Below the pieces are notes generated by a model, which did not search any database, was not told where the DNA came from, and saw nothing but the letters and a program-made list of their open reading frames with translations. A program made the position numbers and the translations under genes. DNA of 64,000 nucleotides from UBA668 sp040081465 (GTDB taxonomy: Bacteria > Actinomycetota > Acidimicrobiia > Acidimicrobiales > Ilumatobacteraceae), in assembly GCA_040081465.1 (NCBI GenBank), contig JBEBGL010000001.1, positions 310,001 through 374,000 on the forward strand, written 5' to 3'. Every line of letters starts with the position of its first letter. The first letter of the stretch is position 1. Shown in pieces: positions 7,850 to 15,807 of this stretch.

Positions 7850-8620
7850 TCAGCCGATGTAGCGGCCGGCGGTTAGGAAGCCTGTGTGGGCCACCATGCG
7901 GTGATCTGGGCGCACTGCCATTCCCTCGATGTGCCAGCCGCGGTGTAGCACCTCAAGCGTGCGCGTTCCGTTCCATGCCTTGCTGGCCATCGCCTCGCGC
8001 GTCTGCGCAGCTTGCGTGATTGACGGCGTGTAGGCAACCAGGATTCCACCTGGTCGTAGCGCTTCCATCGCGTGTGGCACTACTTGCCACGGCTCTGGTA
8101 GGTCGAGGACTACGCGATCGAGATCGCGCTCCTCAATTCCCTCGTAGCAGTCGCGCAGATGCAGGTTGTAGCGGTCGAGCACTTCCTCGCCTAGGAAGCT
8201 GCGCACGTTGTTGCGCGCTCGGTTCAAGAAGTCTTCGCGGATTTCGTAGCCGATAATGTCGGCGCCGTAGCGCAGCATCGTCATGCTCAGTGCACCCGAG
8301 CCGACGCCACTCTCCAGCACGCGCACGCCCGGGCCGATGTCGGCGATCATGCAGATCGGCGCGAGGTCCTTCGGGTAAATCACCTGCGCGCCGCGCGGCA
8401 TCTCCAACACAAAGTCCTCAAGCGTCGGTCGCAGTGCCGTGTACGCAGCGCCCTTCGTGCTCTTGAGCACGACACCCTCCGGCTGACCTACGAAGTCGGC
8501 GTGCGGTACTAATCCAGCGTGCGTGTGAAACTCCGCGCCTTCCGCGAGTGTGATCAGGTAGCGCCGCTGCTTGTTGTCGAGCAACAGGATTTTGTCGCCG
8601 TACGCGAGTGGTCGGTTCAT
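7850..8620 (-). CDS. trmI: tRNA (adenine58-N1)-methyltransferase TrmI
   Basis: TrmI makes m1A58 in the T-loop of tRNA using S-adenosylmethionine. The 256-residue protein has the small N-terminal beta domain (RPLAYGDKILLLDNKQRRYLI), YPKDLAPICMIADIGPGVRVLE before the SAM site ESGVGSGALSM, and the DRVVLDLPEPWQVV motif. The ATG at 8620 overlaps the ttuA stop by four bases. In Thermus thermophilus the same enzyme favours 2-thiolation of nearby position 54, so its place behind ttuB-ttuA is functionally coherent. Confidence 0.92.
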   Translation of the reverse strand: MNRPLAYGDKILLLDNKQRRYLITLAEGAEFHTHAGLVPHADFVGQPEGVVLKSTKGAAYTALRPTLEDFVLEMPRGAQVIYPKDLAPICMIADIGPGVRVLESGVGSGALSMTMLRYGADIIGYEIREDFLNRARNNVRSFLGEEVLDRYNLHLRDCYEGIEERDLDRVVLDLPEPWQVVPHAMEALRPGGILVAYTPSITQAAQTREAMASKAWNGTRTLEVLHRGWHIEGMAVRPDHRMVAHTGFLTAGRYIG

Positions 8621-9600
8621 CGTCGGCCTCTGCTGTTCGCCATCACGAGTTCGACTGCTACCGGCTCGTGTGCGGCCGACTTGCGGACGATGTTGCAGAA
8701 CGCGCAGATGTCGCCCGTTGTTGGCGAACCGCACGAACTGCACGCGTGCAACGACTCATTGCCTGAGGCCGAGTTCCCACCAACAGTCGCAGCCGCGAGC
8801 AGCGGGGCCATGTTCTCCAGGAAGTTGAGATAGAAGGCGGCTTTACTGCCGGGCGACTCGGTCTCGATTGCGTTGAGTGCGGCCTTGTACGCGAGGTGCC
8901 TGTTGCCGGCAGCCATCGGGCACTCGTCGACGATGTAATCGATGCCGCGCACGATGCACCACGCAGCCATCTCGCGCTCGGTCAACCGGATGAGTGGCTT
9001 CACTTTCTTCGGGAAGCCGTTGCGCGCGGGTAGCACGGGCAGCTGCCGCGCGAGATACTCGACATCCCACCGCAGCGTGTTGCCGAACAACACTGCAGCT
9101 TCGTCGTCGAGGTTGTGGCCGGTTACGAGCACGTTGTAGCCACCATCGAGCGCAGCCTTGTCGAACAGGTGCCGCTTGCTTGTGCCGCAGGCACTGCATG
9201 GAACTCGCTTGGTCGCGACGGCGGCGGTGGGCACGTCGTAGCCGTACTCGTCGCGCAACGAGACCTCGCTCAGTTTCAAACCACGCTCGGTCGCGAACCG
9301 GCGCGCGTAGTCGGCAGACGTATCGCTGTAGTCGCCGATACCTAGGCCGACGTACAGACCATCAGCCTGATAGCCGAGATCGATCAGCATGTCCCACACC
9401 GCGAGGCTGTCTTTGCCACCCGACACTGCGACCAGCACGCGATCGTCCTTCGTGAGCATGTCGAACTTGTCGATCGCCTTCACCACTTGGCGGCGGCACA
9501 GGTCGAGGAAGTGCTCCGCGCAGAAGTGAGCGTTGTGGCGCGGCAGGTCGATGATCGCCGGCTCGCGGCACACACGACACTTGGATGCTGCGGCGACCAT
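8617..9600 (-). CDS. ttuA: tRNA U54 2-thiolation enzyme TtuA-like
   Basis: This is a TtcA/Ncs6-family tRNA sulfurtransferase of the TtuA type. It has an N-terminal zinc module (CRVC at 8-11, then FCAEHF), a PP-loop SGGKDS at 60-65 that adenylates the target uridine, cluster-binding cysteines at 135, 138 and 227 (PCSACGTSK and DECP), and a C-terminal zinc module with two CxxC pairs. Those three cysteines sit five residues downstream of the Thermus TtuA cluster ligands, and the whole length aligns by eye. It shares one base with the ttuB stop and overlaps trmI, so sulfur carrier, thiolase and methylase form one unit. Confidence 0.87.
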   Translation of the reverse strand: MVAAASKCRVCREPAIIDLPRHNAHFCAEHFLDLCRRQVVKAIDKFDMLTKDDRVLVAVSGGKDSLAVWDMLIDLGYQADGLYVGLGIGDYSDTSADYARRFATERGLKLSEVSLRDEYGYDVPTAAVATKRVPCSACGTSKRHLFDKAALDGGYNVLVTGHNLDDEAAVLFGNTLRWDVEYLARQLPVLPARNGFPKKVKPLIRLTEREMAAWCIVRGIDYIVDECPMAAGNRHLAYKAALNAIETESPGSKAAFYLNFLENMAPLLAAATVGGNSASGNESLHACSSCGSPTTGDICAFCNIVRKSAAHEPVAVELVMANSRGRR

Positions 9601-9797
9601 CAGCAGCCACCCGAGATGACGGGGCGAATCTCGATCACGTCGTCGGCGCCAAGGTCGGCGTCACCCGGAACCAAGGTGCCGTTACGAATCACGAGGTGCG
9701 ATTCACGCGACAAGGCCAACTCGGCGAGCAGCGCGTTCACGTTGCGGCGACCCGTCACCTCGATCTCGCGCGGAGGGTTGCGCAGCAGCACCTTCAT
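9600..9797 (-). CDS. ttuB: Ubiquitin-like sulfur carrier TtuB (MoaD/ThiS fold)
   Basis: A 65-residue beta-grasp protein that should carry sulfur as a C-terminal thiocarboxylate for TtuA. It begins MKVLLRNPPREIEVTGRRNV, has LVIRNGTLVPGD in the middle, and ends VIEIRPVISGGC. Thermus TtuB ends in Gly-Gly; here a Cys codon follows before TGA. The reading is firm because the TGA overlaps the ttuA ATG (TGATG). The terminal Cys may need removal before activation, or may act directly. A CysO- or MoaD-like role is possible, but the neighbours favour tRNA thiolation. Confidence 0.82.
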   Translation of the reverse strand: MKVLLRNPPREIEVTGRRNVNALLAELALSRESHLVIRNGTLVPGDADLGADDVIEIRPVISGGC

Positions 9798-9835
9798 CGA
9801 TCCATTGTGCCCGCTGGCGCGCCGGGAACGGGCAG

Positions 9836-10096
9836 CTAGCTGGCTGCGCGCTTGGCGGCCTTGCGTTCGCTGCGCGTCGGTGGCCCCACCGCCGTCAGCT
9901 GAATCGTTTGGCCGGGACGCAAACGTTCGGTCGCAATCAACTCTTCGTGGCGACCGGAGAGCCGCTTCAATACCCGAGGCATCCACACCAGGACCCCGAC
10001 GGCCATCCAACCTCGGTGGCCACCGAACAATCCTCGCTGGAGCGATCGTTGACGTAGCACCGCAGTCGGCGCGAACAGGCTCGACTTGCGGAGCAC
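9836..10096 (-). CDS. Small protein of unknown function
   Basis: 86 residues, not recognised. It is basic, with a GLFGGHRGWMAVGVLVWMPR segment that could be one short membrane or amphipathic helix, and a Lys/Arg/Ala-rich C-terminus. The GTG start at 10096 lies three bases after the preceding stop, so it is probably cotranscribed with the two small membrane genes upstream and perhaps ttuB downstream (38-base gap). Confidence 0.6.
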   Translation of the reverse strand: MLRKSSLFAPTAVLRQRSLQRGLFGGHRGWMAVGVLVWMPRVLKRLSGRHEELIATERLRPGQTIQLTAVGPPTRSERKAAKRAAS

Positions 10097-10099
10097 TAT

Positions 10100-10312
10100 C
10101 TACACCCGCCGGATGTCGACGAACGTCGTCTTCTTCTTGCCCGCACGGTTGCCGAGCACGAAGAACAGCAGCAGCAGAACGACGGCAACGACAACGCCGA
10201 GCGTGATCGCTGACTGTTTCTTGTCCTCAAGCTTGCCCGTGAGCTTGTCTTGTGTCTCGCGGAACCTCGCTTCGAGATCGTCGCGGGTGATGCGTTGCTG
10301 AGCCTGTGCCAT
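10100..10312 (-). CDS. Small single-pass membrane protein, unknown function
   Basis: 70 residues. A charged N-terminal helix (RITRDDLEARFRETQDKLTG) is followed by one strongly hydrophobic segment (about residues 34-54, GVVVAVVLLLLFFVLG) and a short basic tail. The layout suggests a type II-like anchor with a cytoplasmic coiled-coil stretch. It sits two bases after the upstream membrane gene and three bases before the next, pointing to a single transcription unit. No family was recognised. Confidence 0.65.
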   Translation of the reverse strand: MAQAQQRITRDDLEARFRETQDKLTGKLEDKKQSAITLGVVVAVVLLLLFFVLGNRAGKKKTTFVDIRRV

Positions 10313-10314
10313 GG

Positions 10315-10689
10315 TCAGCTCTTCTCCTTGTGTAGCGGTTGCTTATTGATGCGCAATAGCGCCATGCCAGCGACGAAGAAGCAGAACATGAGTGCACTGG
10401 CGTACGGCACCAGGCTCATCCATCTACCAGCGAACGTCTCGGGCCATTCCGATTGAATCAGGCGCAGCGCGCCGAGTGCGAGGAAGGCAGTTCCGACACC
10501 GATCAGCAGCGCACCGACGATGCCAAGCGCAATCCAACGACCGGCACCCTTTAGCGGACCGAGTGTTTCCTGACGTACGTAGTCCTTCAGCAACTGCACG
10601 GTCGCCGGTATATCGGCCAGTGGTTCAGCCTTCTTCTTCGCAGCGGTCTTCTTCGCGCCGGATTTCGCCTCTGTCTTCGACTTTGCCAC
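10315..10689 (-). CDS. Membrane protein with Lys/Ala-rich N-terminus
   Basis: 124 residues starting at GTG 10689 (MAKSKTEAKSGAKK). The first 25 residues are Lys/Ala-rich. A linker (LLKDYVRQETLGPLKGAGRW) leads into two hydrophobic segments, about residues 52-75 and 93-112. The pattern resembles actinobacterial phage-holin-superfamily or DUF1469-like membrane proteins, but the match is weak. It is tightly linked to the next two small genes, and 53 bases separate it from the LON-domain gene. Confidence 0.65.
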   Translation of the reverse strand: MAKSKTEAKSGAKKTAAKKKAEPLADIPATVQLLKDYVRQETLGPLKGAGRWIALGIVGALLIGVGTAFLALGALRLIQSEWPETFAGRWMSLVPYASALMFCFFVAGMALLRINKQPLHKEKS

Positions 10690-10742
10690 GCCCAATGTGT
10701 ACCACGCGAAGTGTCGAGGACAAACCCCCGGACCGCTGACTA

Positions 10743-11321
10743 CTAGTCGCCGATTTGGAACTCGGCCGCGGCTTCGACGTCGGCGAGTGCACGATCCAGG
10801 ACTCGCCAACGTTCGGCGATGCCCGGCGCGCACAGGATCGCGTAGCGGTCGGCTGGCCCCAACGGGACCTGCTCCGCGATCGCAAACGCTCCCCCGTCCT
10901 GCGGCGCCAGCCCGTCGCCGGTATCGAACCTCTGCGAGCGCTGAGTCACGTCGGCGATCAGCGCCGCGTCTGGATCGCCGGTCGGCTCGTCTGGCCAATC
11001 CTCAACGACGGCACGCGGATACGGATCGTCGGGTAGCCACTCGACCACCCGAATACGTCTGGTACCGATGGCAACCACGGCGAATCGATCTTCGCCCATC
11101 TGCGCCACCTGCACCATGCGCGCCACCGTGCCCACATCGCGGCGCACCTCGCCACCGCCGACTTCGTGGCCGCGATCAATCAGTACGACTCCGAATTCGT
11201 GCGCGGGCGCCTCGATGCAGTCGCGAACGAGTGCTTGGTAGCGCGGCTCGAAGATGTGCAGTGGCAACGCGCCACCTGGAAACAAAACGCTGCCCAATGG
11301 AAACATCGGCAGCGTGTCCAC
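10743..11321 (-). CDS. LON substrate-binding domain protein
   Basis: 192 residues matching the stand-alone Lon N-terminal (PUA-like) family: MDTLPMFPLGSVLFPGGALPLHIFEPRYQ at the start, FGVVLIDRGHEVGGG and a helical C-terminal bundle. It has no ATPase or protease domain. Such proteins are widespread in actinobacteria and lack a firm role; Lon N-domains bind unfolded or degron sequences. It starts at GTG 11321, five bases after the dacB stop. Confidence 0.85.
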   Translation of the reverse strand: MDTLPMFPLGSVLFPGGALPLHIFEPRYQALVRDCIEAPAHEFGVVLIDRGHEVGGGEVRRDVGTVARMVQVAQMGEDRFAVVAIGTRRIRVVEWLPDDPYPRAVVEDWPDEPTGDPDAALIADVTQRSQRFDTGDGLAPQDGGAFAIAEQVPLGPADRYAILCAPGIAERWRVLDRALADVEAAAEFQIGD

Positions 11322-11326
11322 GCTGG

Positions 11327-12799
11327 CTACCGCGGGCCGAGATCAGCCGCTGCCGGCCCACTTGGGTAGTCGGCGAAGATCTCGGCCATCTCGAGCCAGA
11401 TCGGTTTGTAGTTCGCCGGATCAGAAATCGTTTGTCCGTTGAGCAGCAACGAGAACTCGATCACTCCCCCGGAGTCGGTTGGTACAAAACCCGACAGAGC
11501 TTTCGCACCGGGCTTGCCCTCGGGGCCGACACCGTCGGACAAGTTGTTCAGCGTGCCGGTCTTCGCGCGGATGATGCCCGACAACGGTTCACCGGCCAAG
11601 AACGCGTCGTAGAGCGTGCTGCCCGGCGCGCCGCCGACCGCCAAGCCCTGGCCAACCGCGTCGGCGACTGAACCGTGTTGCAGTACCTCGATCAGCGCTT
11701 CGCATGTCATGCGGTTGTCGTCGGAGAGACCGGAACCATCAACCAAAGTGACGCCGGTTGTCGGAACGCCCCACTCTGTCAGCGTCGCCATCACTATCGC
11801 CAGCCCGGCGATTCGCGTTCCTGTCTTGCTGGTCGCGTAACCGATTTCCTTCAACACCATCTCGGCTGTGCTGTTGTCGCTGGTGGTCAGCATCTCGGCG
11901 AGAATTGCGGGCAACGGCATCGAGTCGATCGAGGTGATCATGTCTGCGTTGGCAGGTGCGACTCCGGCAACAGCTGGACCACCAACGGTGATGCCGCGCT
12001 CTTCGAGCAAGGTAGTGAGAACTTTCGCCGCGCCGACTACTGGATCTTGCGACGCGACGGTCGCGCTCTCACGTGAATCGTTGACCAGCAGCGCCGACAC
12101 CGGGCCACCGTCGGTGAAGCGAACGTCGTTCGTCCAACTCGGCGGATACAGCTCGGTGTCGTAGCGCGAAGCGTCACCGACCACCGAACCGGTGATCGAT
12201 GTGACACCCGCTACTTGGATCGAGTCGGCTAGCGCCTCAATAGATGTCCGATTGAAGGGCGGGTAGTTCTGGTTCGGTCCCTGCCACCACGAACTGTTCA
12301 GCACGGGGTCGCCGCCGCCAATGAAGTAGAGATCTCCGTTCACCACGCCGTCAGAGCCGACATCGCCCTTGATCGTTGTCGTGTAAGTGAACTCGGTGCC
12401 GAGTACTTCCAGCGCGACGTGGGCGGTGATCAGCTTGACGTTGCTCGCAGGGCGAAGCGGCATTGTTTCGTTGACTGCCAGAACGAGCTCGTCATCGATG
12501 GACACTGCGAAACACGACGTGCTGTTGAGGTCGTTGACGAACGGTTCCAGCGCGTTCTTCAAGGCGTCTTTGTTGACCTGTTGCGCCAGCACAGATGGCG
12601 CGCGGCGCACGGAGAGAATCGGCGTGGTGAGTATGGGGAGTGCTGGTACGAGCGTCGTCTCGGGAGCGGGCGCCGTCACAGCGACATTGACCGCGTCCGG
12701 TTTTTGGCCGCTGGCAAACTTCCACAACCCGCCGAGTGCAACGGCAGGTAGCAGCGCGGCGATGATTAGAGCCGGATAGGGATTGCGACGCGACGCCAT
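11327..12799 (-). CDS. dacB: D-alanyl-D-alanine carboxypeptidase, PBP4 family
   Basis: A 490-residue periplasmic peptidoglycan DD-carboxypeptidase/endopeptidase. An N-terminal membrane/signal segment (ALIIAALLPAVALGGLWKF) precedes the catalytic domain. Active-site motifs are RPASNVKL (SxxK), SDNSTAEM (SxN), and IRAKTGTLNNL (KTG), with the usual PBP4 insertion between the first two. The start at ATG 12799 shares one base with the upstream stop (TGATG). It acts in wall remodelling. Confidence 0.92.
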   Translation of the reverse strand: MASRRNPYPALIIAALLPAVALGGLWKFASGQKPDAVNVAVTAPAPETTLVPALPILTTPILSVRRAPSVLAQQVNKDALKNALEPFVNDLNSTSCFAVSIDDELVLAVNETMPLRPASNVKLITAHVALEVLGTEFTYTTTIKGDVGSDGVVNGDLYFIGGGDPVLNSSWWQGPNQNYPPFNRTSIEALADSIQVAGVTSITGSVVGDASRYDTELYPPSWTNDVRFTDGGPVSALLVNDSRESATVASQDPVVGAAKVLTTLLEERGITVGGPAVAGVAPANADMITSIDSMPLPAILAEMLTTSDNSTAEMVLKEIGYATSKTGTRIAGLAIVMATLTEWGVPTTGVTLVDGSGLSDDNRMTCEALIEVLQHGSVADAVGQGLAVGGAPGSTLYDAFLAGEPLSGIIRAKTGTLNNLSDGVGPEGKPGAKALSGFVPTDSGGVIEFSLLLNGQTISDPANYKPIWLEMAEIFADYPSGPAAADLGPR

Positions 12800-14961
12800 C
12801 AGTTGAGCCCCCGTCGTTCCCGAAATTGTGCGTACTGCCAGAGGTGGCCGAGCGCGACGACAGCGCGGCTGCCACTGGCGTAACAAAGGCGACCCGTCGC
12901 GCGCACCATTCGTGGGCCGGCGTTGTCGGGGTCGGCGACCGCTAACTCGGTGGCGGTGAGGATCGGCTTGTTGTAACGCAACGACAGTTCGTGCGCCGCT
13001 TCGGCGAAACGTTCGTCTTGTCGTTCGTGGTAAGCGACGATGCGTTCCAATCCGTGGTCGGGATAGAAGCGACCCTCGCGCATCAGCCGCGCCTGATTGC
13101 TCTGAATGCCAAGCCCGAGATAGACGATGGAGTCAACTGCTGGGTGCGCCGCGATCATCTCCATCACTTCTGGAATTGTGTCACGCGTCTCACCTCCGGC
13201 GCAGTCCACTGGGTTACTGCGGCTCCATCGGGGCGGAAGTTTCGTGTCAATTTGCGCCTTCAGGTCGTCAGGTAGAGCCAATAGGTGCAGCCGTCCGTCG
13301 CGGGCAAGGGCATCGCAGGTGACGACGCCCCAGCCACCAGCCGTCGTGAGCACGACGGTGCTTGGCCCCGTCGGCGGCGGTTGAGTAGCGAATGTGGCCG
13401 CCGCATCGAACGCCTCGTCCACTGTCACTGCGCGGGTTACGCCCGTCTGCCGACATACACCGTCGAACACCTTGTCGTCGGCGGCAAGGGCGCCAGTGTG
13501 GCTTGCCGCCGCGCGGGCGCCACTTTCGCTGGCACCACCCTTGACCACAACGAGCGGCTTGCGTTCGGCGATCGCCTTGAAACGATCGAGCAATGCGCGC
13601 CCGTCGACGATGCCTTCCAGGTACGCCACGGAGACCGCAGTCGCCGTATCGTCCGCGTACCAATCGAGATAGTCCGGTGCGGTCACGGCCGCGGCATTTC
13701 CCGCCGAGACGGCACGACTGATTCCGACGCCGGTCTGGCGTGCGGAGTTGAGGAAGGCGCTGACGAGGTTGCCGCTCTGGCTGGCAACTGCGATGCGGCC
13801 AACCGGCGGATAGGGGGCGACGATCATCGCGCAGAGCGATGCTGGCGTGCTGACTAATCCCTGTCCGTTCGGGCCGGCGAGCAGCATGCCCAACTCGTCG
13901 GCGAGCTTCACGAGTTCGTGCTGAGCCTTGACGCCGTCGTCTCCCGCCTCGCCGTAGCCGGCCGAGGTGAGGAACGCGGCCTTCACACCCTTGGCCGCGC
14001 ACGCGCGCAACACCTGCTCGTTCGCACTTGCAGGTGTGCACACAAACACCAGATCGATCTCGCCATCGGGAAGCTGACCGATATCGGCCACAGTCTCAAT
14101 GCCCAGCACGTGTTCGCCTTGCAAGTTCGTCGCGAAGATCGAACCCTTGTAACCACTAGCGAGCAGGTTGTGCAGACTGACGAACCCGAACTTGCCTGGG
14201 TGGCTGCTCGCGCCCGCGATCAATACACCGCGCGGCTCGAACAACGCACGAAACTGTTCGTCGGTCGGTCGCGAGCGTCGCGTAGCGGATGGTGGAGCGG
14301 TCGCGTCGGCCAGTTCGACCAACGCATCCACGGCGACAACAGAACCGTCGGCGCGAACGATCAACGGGTTGACATCGACGCTCGCGATATCGGGTCGGGC
14401 AGCGACCAGCGCGGACAATCCAAGGAGAACAGCAGCGAGGGCCGAGCGATCGACCGCTGCTTCGCCGCGGAACTCTCCCAGCAGCTTCTGCGTCGCTAGG
14501 CCGTCGATCATCTCATCGGCATCGACGGAAGTAATCGGTATCGGACGAAAGACGACGTCGGCGACGGCCTCCGCAAGAATGCCGCCAACACCGATCATCA
14601 CGTTGGCACCGAACTGCGGATCGTGCACGACGCCGGCTATTAACTGCCGGTTACCGCTGATCATCGGAGCAACGAGCAGCGACACGTCGCCGTCGGCCGC
14701 TGTCGCCTTGGTCAGTAGCTCGCCCGCTGCGGCCGCAACGAGGGCTTCGTCGACAAGATTCAGCCGCACCAAGCCGCGTTCGGTCTTGTGTGCAATCGCG
14801 TCACCGCACAACTTCACCGCAACCGGAAACCCCACTTCGGTTGCGGCGGCCACCGCACCAGCCGCGTTGGAAACCTCGCGCTCGTCGGCGAACGGCACAC
14901 CGAACTCGCGAAGCAACGCCTTTGAAGCCGCTTCCGAAAGCGTTAGTCCCCCGCCAGTCAT
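12799..14961 (-). CDS. ADP-forming acyl-CoA synthetase (fused alpha/beta)
   Basis: A 720-residue acetate/acyl-CoA ligase (ADP-forming) family protein that interconverts acyl-CoA, ADP and Pi with acid, ATP and CoA. Domain order is ATP-grasp first (about 1-225, with VAVKLCGDAIAHKTERGLV), then CoA-binding (LFEPRGVLIAGASSHPGKFG, about 240) and the two succinyl-CoA-ligase-like domains. The phospho-His loop is AASHTGALA. This permuted beta-alpha order is common in actinobacterial members. ATG 14961 is favoured over GTG 14970 because TACGGT stands seven bases before it. The substrate is not predictable. Confidence 0.88.
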   Translation of the reverse strand: MTGGGLTLSEAASKALLREFGVPFADEREVSNAAGAVAAATEVGFPVAVKLCGDAIAHKTERGLVRLNLVDEALVAAAAGELLTKATAADGDVSLLVAPMISGNRQLIAGVVHDPQFGANVMIGVGGILAEAVADVVFRPIPITSVDADEMIDGLATQKLLGEFRGEAAVDRSALAAVLLGLSALVAARPDIASVDVNPLIVRADGSVVAVDALVELADATAPPSATRRSRPTDEQFRALFEPRGVLIAGASSHPGKFGFVSLHNLLASGYKGSIFATNLQGEHVLGIETVADIGQLPDGEIDLVFVCTPASANEQVLRACAAKGVKAAFLTSAGYGEAGDDGVKAQHELVKLADELGMLLAGPNGQGLVSTPASLCAMIVAPYPPVGRIAVASQSGNLVSAFLNSARQTGVGISRAVSAGNAAAVTAPDYLDWYADDTATAVSVAYLEGIVDGRALLDRFKAIAERKPLVVVKGGASESGARAAASHTGALAADDKVFDGVCRQTGVTRAVTVDEAFDAAATFATQPPPTGPSTVVLTTAGGWGVVTCDALARDGRLHLLALPDDLKAQIDTKLPPRWSRSNPVDCAGGETRDTIPEVMEMIAAHPAVDSIVYLGLGIQSNQARLMREGRFYPDHGLERIVAYHERQDERFAEAAHELSLRYNKPILTATELAVADPDNAGPRMVRATGRLCYASGSRAVVALGHLWQYAQFRERRGLN

Positions 14962-14968
14962 CCCCGCC

Positions 14969-14974
14969 ACCGTA
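14969..14974 (-). promoter_or_regulatory. Putative -10 box (TACGGT) of the acyl-CoA synthetase gene
   Basis: TACGGT lies seven bases before ATG 14961, the leaderless geometry repeated across the window. It may drive the run of genes down to trmI. Confidence 0.5.
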
Positions 14975-14988
14975 GCGACCGGCCCCAG

Positions 14989-15777
14989 TCAGTTGGCGGC
15001 TAGGTGTGGATGCAACAGCGCGACGACCTGCGCTGGTTGTTCGGCCATCATCATGTGGCCCGCCGCTAATACTTCTACTCGCGAACCTGAGATCGCACGT
15101 CCGAGCGCATGACTGTGTGCGATGTCGACCCATCGATCTTCAGCTCCGCCGATCACCAATGTCGGAGCCACGATCTGGCCCACGAACTCGGAGATATCAA
15201 CAGCGACATCAAGCTCGATGTGAGCTGCTGAACCAGGAGCGAGCGTCGTTGCACTCATCGTGATCGCGATTTCCAGCATCGGGGCCATGAACTCGTGAGC
15301 CACTGCCGTGAAGCCATCGACGAGCGCATAGCGGGTAAACAACTCTGGGTCGGTAGCGATCAACCGTCGCCACAGCTCGAACGTCGCCTTCATGCGCGCG
15401 TCAGCCGAGATCCAGCCAGCGAGCATCGCCACGCTGCGCACGGCTCGTGGTTGCGACGCTGCGATCGCAGCAGCCACCACCGCGCCGATCGAGAAGCCGA
15501 CCACGTGGTAACGCTCGTGACCGAGCTCACCCATCAGCGCGTGTGCGTGCGCAGCGATGTTCTCTAGCACCAGCGGTCCGTCCGGCAGCGATGATTCGCC
15601 GCTGCCCGGCAGATCCATCATCACGTAGCGATACGGCACGTCGGCGGGCATCGCAGCGCGCATGCTGTCGAACGCCGTGTGGCTCATGGTTGTGCCGTGT
15701 AGCAGCAGAACCGGTGGCCCTGCATCGCCCGCCAACTCGTAACCCACCGCCTGCCCGTCGATCTGCATCACTGCCAC
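14989..15777 (-). CDS. Alpha/beta-fold hydrolase
   Basis: 262 residues of alpha/beta-hydrolase type. The oxyanion segment is LLLHGTTMSHTAF, the nucleophile elbow is GFSIG with Ser96, the acid is in IGGAEDRWVD, and the His is in LAAGHMMM near the end. Substrate cannot be assigned; similarity to 3-oxoadipate enol-lactonase and small esterases is generic. It starts at GTG 15777 with TACCTT six bases upstream, and the TetR gene follows upstream on the same strand. Confidence 0.87.
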   Translation of the reverse strand: MAVMQIDGQAVGYELAGDAGPPVLLLHGTTMSHTAFDSMRAAMPADVPYRYVMMDLPGSGESSLPDGPLVLENIAAHAHALMGELGHERYHVVGFSIGAVVAAAIAASQPRAVRSVAMLAGWISADARMKATFELWRRLIATDPELFTRYALVDGFTAVAHEFMAPMLEIAITMSATTLAPGSAAHIELDVAVDISEFVGQIVAPTLVIGGAEDRWVDIAHSHALGRAISGSRVEVLAAGHMMMAEQPAQVVALLHPHLAAN

Positions 15778-15783
15778 CGGACG

Positions 15784-15789
15784 AAGGTA
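15784..15789 (-). promoter_or_regulatory. Putative -10 box (TACCTT) of the hydrolase gene
   Basis: TACCTT six bases before GTG 15777, consistent with a leaderless transcript separate from the TetR gene. Confidence 0.45.
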
Positions 15790-15807
15790 GCGCCCGCGCT
15801 GCGCCGG

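Noticed and set aside
10561..10571. Copy of GAGTGTTTCCT, as in the repeat before pafA
   Set aside because: Single copy without an inverted partner inside a coding region; likely chance.
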